This document shows positions 1 to 12,600 of a stretch of DNA of 60,000 nucleotides, in pieces. The stretch's first letter is position 1, and every line of letters begins with the position of its first letter. Made by a program: the position numbers and the translations under genes. The notes below the pieces were generated by a model. That model was not told where the DNA came from. It did no database searches and saw nothing but the letters and a program-made list of their open reading frames with translations. The stretch comes from Apostichopus japonicus. Taxonomy: Eukaryota; Echinodermata; Holothuroidea; Aspidochirotida; Stichopodidae. Location of the stretch: the NCBI RefSeq assembly GCF_037975245.1, contig NC_092565.1, positions 8,406,999 through 8,466,998 on the forward strand, read 5' to 3'.

Positions 1-1621
1 TTAAAAGCTTGCCAACTATTTATACCCTATTCACAATGTGCAATGAACCATGTAAAAGTCTTGCCTCTGTAGACTGAGGTGAGGACTTCTGTGTACACCA
101 TGAGAGCATACGGATATATATTTTGTTTAAGTAACGCACGGACTGTGTCGTCTTTATTATATTATTTCGTTTACTTTATAGTTTTCCAATTGTGACTGCC
201 AGTGGCAGCTCCACGATATTAACTTTAATTTAACTCCGGCCAGTGTCTGCAATAGTATGCAATCAAGTTTCATGGAATAATTTATCTGGTATTTGTTACA
301 AAACCCCATGATTGTGACAAGTTTGATTGTGACAAGATTGTGTTATTGATTTTGTGTGATATTGATTGTGACAAGCTATGAAACAATACAATTCTGTTAA
401 TAGTATGCAGTTACATTTCGGGGAATATTTTATCTGGTATTCCTTAGAAACACCATGACTGTGACAAGTTGCTTAGAAACAATACAATTCTGTTAATAGT
501 ATGCAGTCAAGTTTCAGGGAATAATTCATACTGGTATCGCAGCTCCAAATGCTATGCAAAATGATGAAGCTTCTATACCAGTGCACAGATGTATAGCAGT
601 GTTCTTTACATAGAAATAATATCATTTTTGAGAGACTTCAATGTGAAGAGCCTTCAATACTGCTACACAAAAACTCTGAAGACTAAATAATTCCCTGTGT
701 TTCACAGATTACAGTGCATTACTAGTGTGTAGTTACATCTCACAAATTCAGTTCCCTGTCTTTAAATTCAAATTGTTAAGGTCAATGTTTAAAAGGCGTG
801 AAATAGCAGAGATGATTCCCACAACAAGCTTTAAGTTACATTGCTATGGGCGTGTCTCCCACCAAAATGACCAACGGTAGTTAATTACCCCACAGAATGC
901 AGAACATCTCTGGTCAAAAGAACTAACCAAACACATATAGAAATAACTATCAGCTCTATTTGATCCATTATTAAGAATTGAATTCATGCTATCCCAGCAG
1001 GTGCTTCGGCACTTTGGCGTCAAATCGTCTCCATTCATTACAAAATCTAAGTTAAAAATTGGTGAGCGATAACATTTCCAAAGGAACAGCTTCAAAACTA
1101 CTGCTGAGAACATAGGTGGCACCTAAATGATATCATAAAAAAAAAACGCATCTTTACGATCTCTAAATAAACACTCTGCGGCAATTCATATTCACATAGA
1201 TTCAACCATGATAATTACTATATATGCTAATATCAACATATGGGAACGCAGCAGATAGTGCAAGCCAAATATATTCAAAAACCTTTAAAAAAAAACACTT
1301 TTCAGCTGATGTAAGGTGAATGACTGACAAGATACTGCTGTATATTCTCATAGTTTAAAGCAATGATACAATATACAGTTAAAACAGTTTGTTTAGGAGT
1401 CATGACTAATAGTTTTTATTTTTTTATTCTTAAAGACTCATGATTTTACCAAAGTCTTAACATACTCTGATAACAGATGAACACATTCATCATACTTGGT
1501 ATATCAGAATCAAGGCATTTGTAGGCAGTGAAGTATACCTTTGGAAAATAATGAATATTTAACAGCTGGTTGATGATGCTGCATCAGAGTCCTGAATTAA
1601 AAAGCTCTAAATTTAACTACA
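1..1621. other. No exon recognised; degenerate repeats
   Basis: Downstream of DNAAF9 exon 33, probably intron. Positions ~250-545 hold imperfect repeats around TAGTATGCAGTCAAGTTTC and GACTGTGACAAG. A minus-strand open frame at 844-1122 shows no family resemblance. The rest is plain AT-rich sequence. Confidence 0.5.
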
Positions 1622-1622
1622 G

Positions 1623-3294
1623 CTTATCAACAAGATGTAAATAATGATGGTATCATGTAACTGTTATCATGGAACGACTTATCAACGAGATGTTGATAAT
1701 GATAGTATCATGTAACTGATATCATGTAACGACTAATCAACAAGATGTAAATAATGATGGTATCATGTAACTGATATCACGGTAGGACTAATCAATAAGA
1801 TGTTAAAATGGATGGTATCATGTCACTGATATCATCGAAGGACTCATAAACAAGATGTAAATAATGATGGTATCATGTAACTGATATCACGGTAGGACTA
1901 ATCAATAAGATGTTAAAATTGATGGTATCATGTCACTGATATCATCGAAGGACTCATAAACAAGATGTTGATAATGATGGTATCATGTCACTGATATCAC
2001 GGTAGGACTAATCAATAAGATGTTAAAATGGATGGTATCATGTCACTGATATCATCGAAGGACTCATAAACAAGATGTTGATAATGATGGTATCATGTCA
2101 CTGATATCATCGAAGGACTCATAAACAAGATGTAAATAATGATGGTATCATGTAACTGATATCACGGTAGGACTAATCAATAAGATGTTAAAATTGATGG
2201 TATCATGTCACTGATATCATCGAAGGACTCATAAACAAGATGTTGATAATGATGGTATCATGTCACTGATATCACGGTAGGACTAATCAATAAGATGTTA
2301 AAATTGATGGTATCATGTCACTGATATCACGGTAGGACTAATCAATAAGATGTTAAAATTGATGGTATCATGTAACTGATATCACGGTAGGACTAATCAA
2401 TAAGATGTTAAAATTGATGGTATCATGTCACTGATATCATCGAAGGACTCATAAACAAGATGTTGATAATGATGGTATCATGTCACTGATATCATCGAAG
2501 GACTCATAAACAAGATGTTGATAATGATGGTATCATGTCACTGATATCACGGTAGGACTAATCAATAAGATGTTAAAATTGATGGTATCATGTCACTGAT
2601 ATCATCGAAGGACTCATAAACAAGATGTTGATAATGATGGTATCATGTCACTGATATCATCGAAGGACTCATAAACAAGATGTTGATAATGATGGTATCA
2701 TGTCACTGATATCACGGTAGGACTAATCAATAAGATGTTAAAATTGATGGTATCATGTCACTGATATCATCGAAGGACTCATAAACAAGATGTTGATAAT
2801 GATGGTATCATGTCACTGATATCATCGAAGGACTAATCAACAAGATGTTAATAAATGATGGTATCATGTCACTGATATCACGGTAGGACTAATCAATAAG
2901 ATGTTAAAATTGATGGTATCATGTAACTGATATCACGGTAGGACTAATCAATAAGATGTTAATAAATGATGGTATCATGTGACTGATGCCATCAAAGGAC
3001 TGACTAATCAACAAGATGTAAATAATGATGGTATCATGTAATTGATATCACGGTAGGACTAATCAATAAGATGTTAAAATTGATGGTATCATGTCACTGA
3101 TATCATCCAAGGACTCATCAACAAGATGTTAATAAATGATGGTATCATGTAACTGATATCATCCAAGGACTAATCAACAAGATGTTAATAAATGATGGTA
3201 TCATGTGACTGATGCCATCAAAGGACTGACTAATCAACAAGATGTAAATCATGCTGGTATCATGTAACTGATATCATCGGAGGACTAATCAACA
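1623..3294. repeat. 55-bp minisatellite, ~30 units, two interleaved subtypes
   Basis: The unit contains GATGGTATCATGT and CTGATATCA. One subtype reads CACGGTAGGACTAATCAATAA, the other CATCGAAGGACTCATAAACA. The two are intermixed across the array, pointing to unequal exchange or block duplication. It lies in the DNAAF9 intron after exon 33. Confidence 0.95.
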
Positions 3295-3410
3295 AAATAA
3301 ATGCTTAGGTAAAGACTTGACTGCTATATGTATGTATGTGTCTCTAATAAGCCTACAGCTAATACATACAGCAGAAGCATTACCATCTCTGTATTTTTAA
3401 ATGTGTTTAC

Positions 3411-3655
3411 CTGTTTGGCACAGGTTCTGAGCCAAGCTTTCAAAGAGCCCTCTTCTAGATTAATTCCGACAAAGAGAAGAGAACTTGCACCCTGCTGGAA
3501 CACTGAACCTGACCTGAGACCTGGAGGTGTTGGATGTTTTACCCCTAGTGAGGGAGGGGTGCTGGGTGGATGAGCAATGGGTACATTCTGCACTGCTGCT
3601 AGTGAGAGGTAGCCACTCAATGTGGTAAAATAAACTTCCGTCAAGTGATCAGAAT
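3411..3655 (-). CDS. DNAAF9: DNAAF9 exon 33, last exon in the window
   Basis: Encodes DSDHLTEVYFTTLSGYLSLA, a Pro-rich loop (HPPSTPPSLGVKHPTPP) and SLLFVGINLEEGSLKAWLRT ending CAKQ. The perfect donor CAG|GTAAAC at 3411 and the absence of a stop show the gene continues left of the window. The terminal exon(s) were not found between 1 and 3410. Confidence 0.9.
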
Positions 3656-6600
3656 CTGGAGATGGTACAGAAAAACTCAAGCAATGACTTCAGGGAAGTG
3701 ACATATTGATGCGCAACAATCATAGTAGATGTATTGGAATAGTCAGCACTATAATGATGATATTTTCTGTAATGCCATCATATCAACACCCTCACTAGCA
3801 GTAATAGTAAACACTATTATCATCATACTATGTAATGCCATAATACCAGCACCCTCAAAGATGTGCATGGTCTAACAACATGGTAACAAATCCCACTTCA
3901 CAATAAGCAGAGCCCATTAAGTTTTAAATAACCCAAGCCAGCAAACCAAACCTACATTTGACTACAACCAGTCTAGTTCTACCAACAGAGTTAACCCAAA
4001 TGATTAAATATTACACCTCATGGAATTCCAAACTTATTCAGACAGTGTCACCTAAATTTCATCTCTGCACCCTCTCTGCTTGGCTTTATCTATCTTAATT
4101 CTATCCAAGATTGAGTAACCAAAATCCTCCCTTGTAATTCAGGGGTAAAGGGATGGGGTGGTTGGAAACATAATTACAATTTTCCACATCACCTAATTCA
4201 GCTACATTGCAACACATAATTATGATAAAACAGCAAGAATATGAGACCTTTAACAGTGAGCTTTAATGTTCCTTACAAAATGCAAGGATAATCTGTACCT
4301 GTAAACTTGGTAGTTCCTCTTATGTGATACAAATGTCCTGGTACGTTGTCCTTCCCTGATGTCATGTGCATGGTCTTCAAGTTGTTGAGGAATTTATTTC
4401 TCTCAAGAGGCTGGTAGAAGGTGAGGCAAACCTTATTGAAGGAAGGATGCAGAACACTGGAATGGTCCATGCCTTTCCACCTGTAATGGACAAAAATACT
4501 GGTTAAGAGGAGAGGCAAACCTTAACTAAGGAAGGATGCAGAACACTGGAATTGCTGATGCTAACAGTGCAATGGATCACCGGATATTCCTCAATAAAAG
4601 ATAAAAGCAAAAATCGGCATAACTTTTATTTTTGCTAATAGGGTTGTGAATGAGTGGAACGGTTTGCCTGAGAAAGTTGTACTTGCAAGTAGTGTGAATG
4701 GGTTTAAGAATGCTTTGGACAAGCACTTTAAGCATTGGTCTGAGTTTTTGGGTCTTCAGTTTTTTCCCTCTCCTATAGTGTCCTTGATGGGGACTTGAGT
4801 GTCCCCCCTGATCCTTTTTTTCTACTAAACTAAACTAAACTAAACTAAGATAAGAAAAGTACTGGCCATTTGGTAAGCGTGACTAAAAATCGACTCGCCA
4901 AAATGCAAAATTCACTCGCCACTATGATCGCTGTTCTAGTCATTTCTGATTTAGTACAAATCTACAACATCAATACTTTCTGTAAACTAAGGTTAGGCAG
5001 AAATTGGTGCATGGAAGAGTGAAGCCTAACCAACAAGTCAATTCCATGCATTTGTTGGAGAAAATGTTTTACCAAAATGACAGAAAATTGTGGATTTGAC
5101 TGTCTGCATATCAACTCTAAAGAACTTTTGTGTCTTTAACCTATGAATTTTAATTTTGCGCAAAACTCGGAATATATAAAACTTGTGTTTGTTTAAGAAT
5201 GCCTTGGAAGAAAATATTGGACAGGGCAAATCATAAAACACTGATACAGATTTGACCAAGCTCCTTGGTGGAAATTGCTGACTTAATGTTTCTCGTTTTA
5301 CTTAAAAGTTCTTTTCCTGTCACTCTCTTAGGCTGTGGAGCATGAAATCATCAGAATGAATGTTATAAAACAGGGTTAAAAAATGATTGCAAGTTTTGAG
5401 GGGTTCTTAAGATTTCTTTAGGACCTAGAAACAGTGCACATTAGCCTTTTGTTTAAAATTGGAAAGATATGTGGCCTGTCTGTAGTCAATATTGTTTATG
5501 GAGGTTTTAAGAAATTAAGGAGGAGCTTATCACTAAACAAAATAACTTAGAAATGAGAATCATAGAAGTCAACCATCTCTGCTCATTTCACCATTAATTA
5601 ACACTCTGAATAGACGATGCAAAGATCCACCCAGTGGAATACCGTGAAGTGAGTTTGTTCCTAAATGCTTTATGAAATTTGATGAACTGATTAACAGCTT
5701 TTAGCCTAAAATTATTTCCTTAAATGTGATCAAGATGAGCATGTCTATATATTAAGCATAAAGGTCAAACACTACAAGATAATAAAGAGAGAAACAAACC
5801 ATCCTGGAGAGGAAAGGTGACGACTTCTGATCATTTCAACGTCCATAAAAGAAGTCTCAGACACGATGGACTCTGCATCTGTACTCCTATCAAAGGATGA
5901 GAGAAAACAGAATATAAAACAATAACTGTATGCCTATTAAACAGTCAACAACATGAATATACATGGACACACAATAGACTATATCTGTACTCCTACACAA
6001 CATGTAGATATATGGACACACAATAGACTGACTTTATCTGTACTCCTACACAAGATGTGGACACACAATAGACTATATCTGTACTCCGACACAACATGTG
6101 GACACACAATAGACACTATCTGTACTCATACACAACATATATGGACACACAATAGACTATATATGTACTCCTACACAACATGTAGATATATGGACACACA
6201 ATAGACTATATCTGTACTCCTACACAACATGTGGACACACAATAGACTATATCTGTACTCATACACAACATATATGGACACACAATAGACTATATATGTA
6301 CTCCTACACAACATGTAGATATATGGACACACAATAGACTATATCTGTACTCCTACACAAGATGTGGACACACAATAGACTATATCTGTACTCATACACA
6401 ACATATATGGACACACAATAGACTATATATGTACTCCTACACAACATGTAGATATATGGACACACAATAGACTTTATCTGTACTCCTACACAAGATGTGG
6501 ACACACAATAGACTATATCTGTACTCATACACAACATATATGGACACACAATAGACTATATATGTACTCCTACACAACATGTAGATATATGGACACACAA

Positions 6601-9600
6601 TAGACTATATCTGTACTCCTACACAAGATGTGGACACACAATAGACTATATCTGTACTCATACACAACATATATGGACACACAATAGACTATATATGTAC
6701 TCCTACACAACATGTAGATATATGGACACACAATAGACTATATCTGTACTCCTACACAAGATGTGGACACACAATAGACTATATCTGTACTCATACACAA
6801 CATATATGGACACACAATAGACTATATATGTACTCCTACACAACATGTAGATGTATGTACATATATATAATTCTAGTTCTGGTCACAGGGAGTGAATGAT
6901 TATATTGTATTTGATATATATGTGATAAGTTCTGGTCACCCGTAGTGCATGTTATCTTTGGACTCATATATCTCTTCTCCTTTTCACATACCATCCTGAC
7001 CAGCAGTGGCGTAGGAAGGTCCTTTTGAGTGGGGGGCTGAAGACTGATGGCCGGCCTGGGGGAGGGGTCTAAGGGGAGGGAGTGCCCCCATCCCCTTTGG
7101 AAATTTTTTGCATTTCCAGGTGGCCTCAGATGCAATTTGGTGCAATGTAGCACACTTCAACACCCACTCCATTTGGTAAATAATTTTGCATTTTCACCTG
7201 GCCTTAGATGCAATTTGGTGCTCCAAATGAGATTTTTTTCTCATTTGGAAATGAAAAAGGGGTTTTCTGACTTGCGAAGAGGGGGGCGGAATGATACTTC
7301 CGCCCCTCCATATTTTTCACTGGGGGGCTGGCGCCCCCCCCCCCCCCCCAGCGGTTCCTACGCCCTTGCTGACCAGCCATAATGTGTCTTCCCTACCTTC
7401 TGATTTCTCCTTTCTCAGCAAGAATGAACCCAACATCAGGATTTGCTTTTCTGATCAGGTCCTTACAGAAGTCAAGATCACCACTCTAGCAAGTAATGTT
7501 TGAGCAGAAACAGCAAATAAGGACATTTAATCACTGAGAATAAATATTATCTAAGTGAGTTACTGTTTAGCCCAGTACGAAGTTGATAAACAATTTCATC
7601 ATTTTAGAAGACACAGCTACACTATGTATTATCTTTTCCTTTAAGGGTGCGGTATAGTACCAGCAGATTGTAGAAGTAGAACACAGCTTACCTGATGTTA
7701 TCAAGGGAATAATGGATATGTAACTCACTGAATACCATGAATATATATCACTTGATTACGTAAAGTACAACAATTGGTAAACACACCTCCCATTGCAACA
7801 CACCCACAAATTCACTTATTATTGTGTCCTATGCTATGCTGTGAAGCTATAATTTCTTTCTGATTACCTCAGCATGTATTCTTTAAATGAAAGGTTGATT
7901 TTACCACCACACTATGTACTTTTAAGTTGTGATGACCACTGTTTAGAGTCAACCTGTATGATACTGACAGACCAAAATTAAGAATCAGAGCTCACCTTCA
8001 GATAAGCCACATCAGTGCCCTAGCATCATATAAACTACATGTACATGCTACTCACTTAAACTTGTGAAAGTATATCCCAAATCACATGTTACATACTACA
8101 TTCTTAACGTCTAACTGGGGGATATCCCAAACCACAAAATATACACACACAAAATTCCAAGTGGACCCCTAAATGCTATCAATTAAACTTATGGGTGACT
8201 TTTCCCATTTTATGTGCTACACATGCAAACACATGAACAGATATTTGAAATATATGTGCTACACTTATAAACTTGTAGATGGGATGCCCAAAAATCGTCT
8301 AGCAAAGCAAATAAGTCACAACATGGTAAACATTTTAGTTGGTACCAACCTTTGTCTCAGTGGATCCAGTAAAGAGGACATTGTTAACCCAACCTCTCTT
8401 ACACTGATCTTGAAGCAATGGGAATGTCATCCTGAATACAGAAGTAAAAACAACCATATTTGCCATAAAAACCTCACTAACGGTGAAACACCGACATTGA
8501 AACAATGACCATGAGATGCTAACAGTTAAACACTTGTAGTGGAACATTGGCATCTGCATGATGAATATAAATTGTAGGACAGAGATTATGATACCCTTAC
8601 TATTACCAGTTCCACTATTGTAAACTACAAATTCAACATGAAATTTACAAAAGGTTTAATATGGCCATCTACTGATAATGGAACAACCCTAATTTACGAT
8701 AGGTTTAGTATGGTTATCTGCTGATAATGGAACAACCCTAATTTACGATAGGTTTAGCATGGTTATCTGCTGATAATGGAGCAACCCTAATTTATAATAG
8801 GTTAAGTATGGTTATCTACTGATAATGGAACAACCCTATAGTTTACAATAAGTCTAGTATGGTTATCTACTTATAACGGAACAACCATAATTTACAATAG
8901 GTCTAGTATGGTTATCTACTGATAATGGAACGACCCTAATTTATAATAGGTTAAGTATGGTTATCTAGTGATAATGGAACAACCCTAATTAACAATAGGT
9001 CTAGTATGGTTATCTACTGATAATGGAACAACCATAATTTACAATAGGTCTAGTATGGTTATCTACTGATAATGGAACGACCCTAATTTATAATAGGTTA
9101 AGTATGGTTATCTAGTGATAATGGAACAACCCTAATTAACAATAGGTCTAGTATGGTTATCTACTGATAATGGAACAACCCTACTTTATAGGTTTAGTAT
9201 GGTTATCTACTGATAACGGAACAACCCAACCTGTTTATCAACTCTACCCAACTTTAATGTCTTACATGGAGGAATGACCAGCAACATTATATAAGTATAG
9301 CACATAAATAAATAAAACGTACCTGTTTGATAGGAATGTATTCAGGGGGTCAACACAGCATGTAATGGTTCCAATACCAAGATGTCTAGCAACATCCTGG
9401 TTGGGATGATTCAGAATACTGTAGACAACCCTTTCTGTATTGGTGAATCTACAGAGAAGAAAGATAACAATGACATCACTTGAATGAAGATGACAGTCAA
9501 GTCAGAAGTTGAGTCAGCCAGTGTTGTGTAAAGTCACATGGTCAAGCCAGCCAGTGTTGTGTAAAGTCACATGGTCAAGCCAGCCAGTGTTGTGTAAAGT

Positions 9601-12600
9601 CACATGGTCAAATCAGCCAGTGTTGTGTAAAGTCACATGGTCAAGCCAGCCAGTGTTGTGTAAAGTCACATGTTCAAGCCAGCCAGTGTTGTGTAAAGTC
9701 ACATGGTCAAGCCAGCCAGTGTTGTGTAAAGTCACATGGTCAAGCCAGCCAGTGTTGTGTAAAGTCGCATGGTCAAGCCAGCCAGTGTTGTGTAAAGTCG
9801 CATGGTCAAGCCAGCCAGTGTTGTGTAAAGTCGCATGGTCAAGCCAGCCAGTGTTGTGTAAAGTCGCATGGTCAAGCCAGCCAGTGTTGTGTAAAGTCGC
9901 ATGGTCAAGCCAGCCAGTGTTGTGTAAAGTCGCATGGTCAAGCCAGCCAGTGTTGTGTAAAGTCGCATGGTCAAGCCAGCCAGTGTTGTGTAAAGTCACA
10001 TGGTCAAGCCAGCCAGTGTTGTGTAAAGTCACAAGCCAGCCAGTGTTGTGTAAAGTCACATGGTCAAGCCAGCCAGTGTTGTGTAAAGTCGCATGGTCAA
10101 GCCAGCCAGTGTTGTGTAAAGTCGCATGGTCAAGCCAGCCAGTGTTGTGTAAAGTCGCATGGTCAAGCCAGCCAGTGTTGTGTAAAGTCGCATGGTCAAG
10201 CCAGCCAGTGTTGTGTAAAGTCGCATGGTCAAGCCAGCCAGTGTTGTGTAAAGTCGCATGGTCAAGCCAGCCAGTGTTGTGTAAAGTCGCATGGTCAAGC
10301 CAGCCAGTGTTGTGTAAAGTCGCATGGTCAAGCCAGCCAGTGTTGTGTAAAGTCGCATGGTCAAGCCAGCCAGTGTTGTGTAAAGTCACATGGTCAAGCC
10401 AGCCAGTGTTGTGTAAAGTCGCATGGTCAAGCCAGCCAGTGTTGTGTAAAGTCACATGGTCAAGCCAGCCAGCTAGTGTTGTGTTAAGTGACTTGGTCAA
10501 GTCAGCCAGTGTTGTGTAAAGTCGCATGGTCAAGCCAGCCAGTGTTGTGTAAAGTCGCATGGTCAAGCCAGCCAGTGTTGTGTAAAGTCGCATGGTCAAG
10601 CCAGCCAGTGTTGTGTAAAGTCGCATGGTCAAGCCAGCCAGTGTTGTGTAAAGTCGCATGGTCAAGCCAGCCAGTGTTGTGTAAAGTCGCATGGTCAAGC
10701 CAGCCAGTGTTGTGTAAAGTCGCATGGTCAAGCCAGCCAGTGTTGTATAAAGTCGCATGGTCAAGCCAGCCAGTGTTGTGTAAAGTCGCATGGTCAAGCC
10801 AGCCAGTGTTGTGTAAAGTCACATGGTCAAGCCAGCCAGTGTTGTGTAAAGTCGCATGGTCAAGCCAGCCAGTGTTGTGTAAAGTCACATGGTCAAGCCA
10901 GCCAGCTAGTGTTGTGTTAAGTGACTTGGTCAAGTCAGCCAGTGTTGTGTTAAGTGACTTGATCAGGTCAGCCAGTGTTGTGTTAAGTCACTTGGTCAGG
11001 TCAGCCAGTGTTGTGTTAAGTCACTTGGTCAGGGGAGCCAGTGTTGTGTTAAGTCACTTGGTCAAGCCAGCCAGTGTTGTGTTAAGTCACTTGGTCAAGC
11101 CAGCCAGTGTTGTGTTAAGTCACTTGGTCAGGCGAGCCAGTGTTGTGTTAAGTCACTTGGTCAAGCCAGCCAGTGTTGTGTTAAGTCACATGGTCAAGCC
11201 AGCCAGTGTTGTGTTAAGTCACTTGGTCAAGCCAGCCAGTGTTGTGTAAAGTCACTTGGTCAAGCCAGCCAGTGTTGTGTTAAGTCACTTGGTCAGGTCA
11301 GCCAGTTTTGTGTTAAGTCACTTGGTCAGGTCAGCCAGTGTTGTGTTAAGTCACTTGGTCAATCCAGCCAGTGTTGTGTTAAGTCACATGGTCAAGCCAG
11401 CCAGTGTTGTGTAAAGTCACTTGGTCAAGCCAGCCAGTGTTGTGTAAAGTCATATGGTCAAGCCAGCCAGTGTTGTGTAAAGTCGCATGGTCAAGCCAGC
11501 CAGTGTTGTGTAAAGTCGCATGGTCAAGCCAGCCAGTGTTGTGTAAAGTCGCATGGTCAAGCCAGCCAGTGTTGTGTAAAGTCGCATGGTCAAGCCAGCC
11601 AGTGTTGTGTAAAGTCGCATGGTCAAGCCAGCCAGTGTTGTGTAAAGTCGCATGGTCAAGCCAGCCAGTTTGTGTAAAGTCGCATGGTCAAGCCAGCCAG
11701 TGTTGTGTAAAGTCGCATGGTCAAGCCAGCCAGTGTTGTGTAAAGTCACATGGTCAAGCCAGCCAGTGTTGTGTAAAGTCACATGGTCAAGCCAGCCAGC
11801 CAGTGTTGTGTTAAGTGACTTGGTCAGGTCAGCCAGTGTTGTGTTAAGTGACTTGGTCAGGTCAGCCAGTGTTGTGTTAAGTCACTTGGTCAGGGGAGCC
11901 AGTGTTGTGTTAAGTCACTTGGTCAAGCCAGCCAGTGTTGTGTTAAGTCACATGGTCAAGCCAGCCAGTGTTGTGTTAAGTCACTTGGTCAGGCGAGCCA
12001 GTGTTGTGTTAAGTCACTTGGTCAAGCCAGCCAGTGTTGTGTTAAGTCACATGGTCAAGCCAGCCAGTGTTGTGTTAAGTCACTTGGTCAAGCCAGCCAG
12101 TGTTGTGTAAAGTCACTTGGTCAAGCCAGCCAGTGTTGTGTTAAGTCATTTGGTCAGGTCAGCCAGTTTTGTGTTAAGTCACTTGGTCAGGTCAGCCAGT
12201 GTTGTGTTAAGTCACTTGGTCAATCCTGCCAGTGTTGTGTTAAGTCACTTGGTCAAGCCAGCCAGTGTTGTGTTAAGTCACTTGGTCAAGCCAGCCAGTG
12301 TTGTGTAAAGTCACATGGTCAAGCCAGCCAGTGTTGTGTTAAGTCACATGGTCAAGTCAGCCAGTGTTGTGTTAAGTCACTTGGTCAGGTCAGCCAGTGT
12401 TGTGTTAAGTCACTTGGTCAAGTCAGCCAGTTCCCAGGGATCCAAGCAAATGAAACTATGAACAAACTTTTGAGCTTGCTCACTGGTTGCTTTAACAAAG
12501 TGTCAAAGCTGTTAGAGGATTTGATATCATAAAAGTGCTTCTCTTGATACAAACTCTGGGCAGTATGTGCAAATATGTGCTGAGTGTTCTGTTTCTTTGA

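Noticed and set aside
844-1122. A 92-codon minus-strand frame as the missing DNAAF9 terminal exon
   Set aside because: It does not resemble the conserved C-terminus of the family, and no in-phase acceptor connects it to exon 33.
9509-12308. Long open frames encoding WSSQPVLCKVA or WLDHATLHNTG repeats on both strands
   Set aside because: They arise because the 33-bp unit is a multiple of three with few stops. They overlap on opposite strands and lie inside a DNAAF9 intron.
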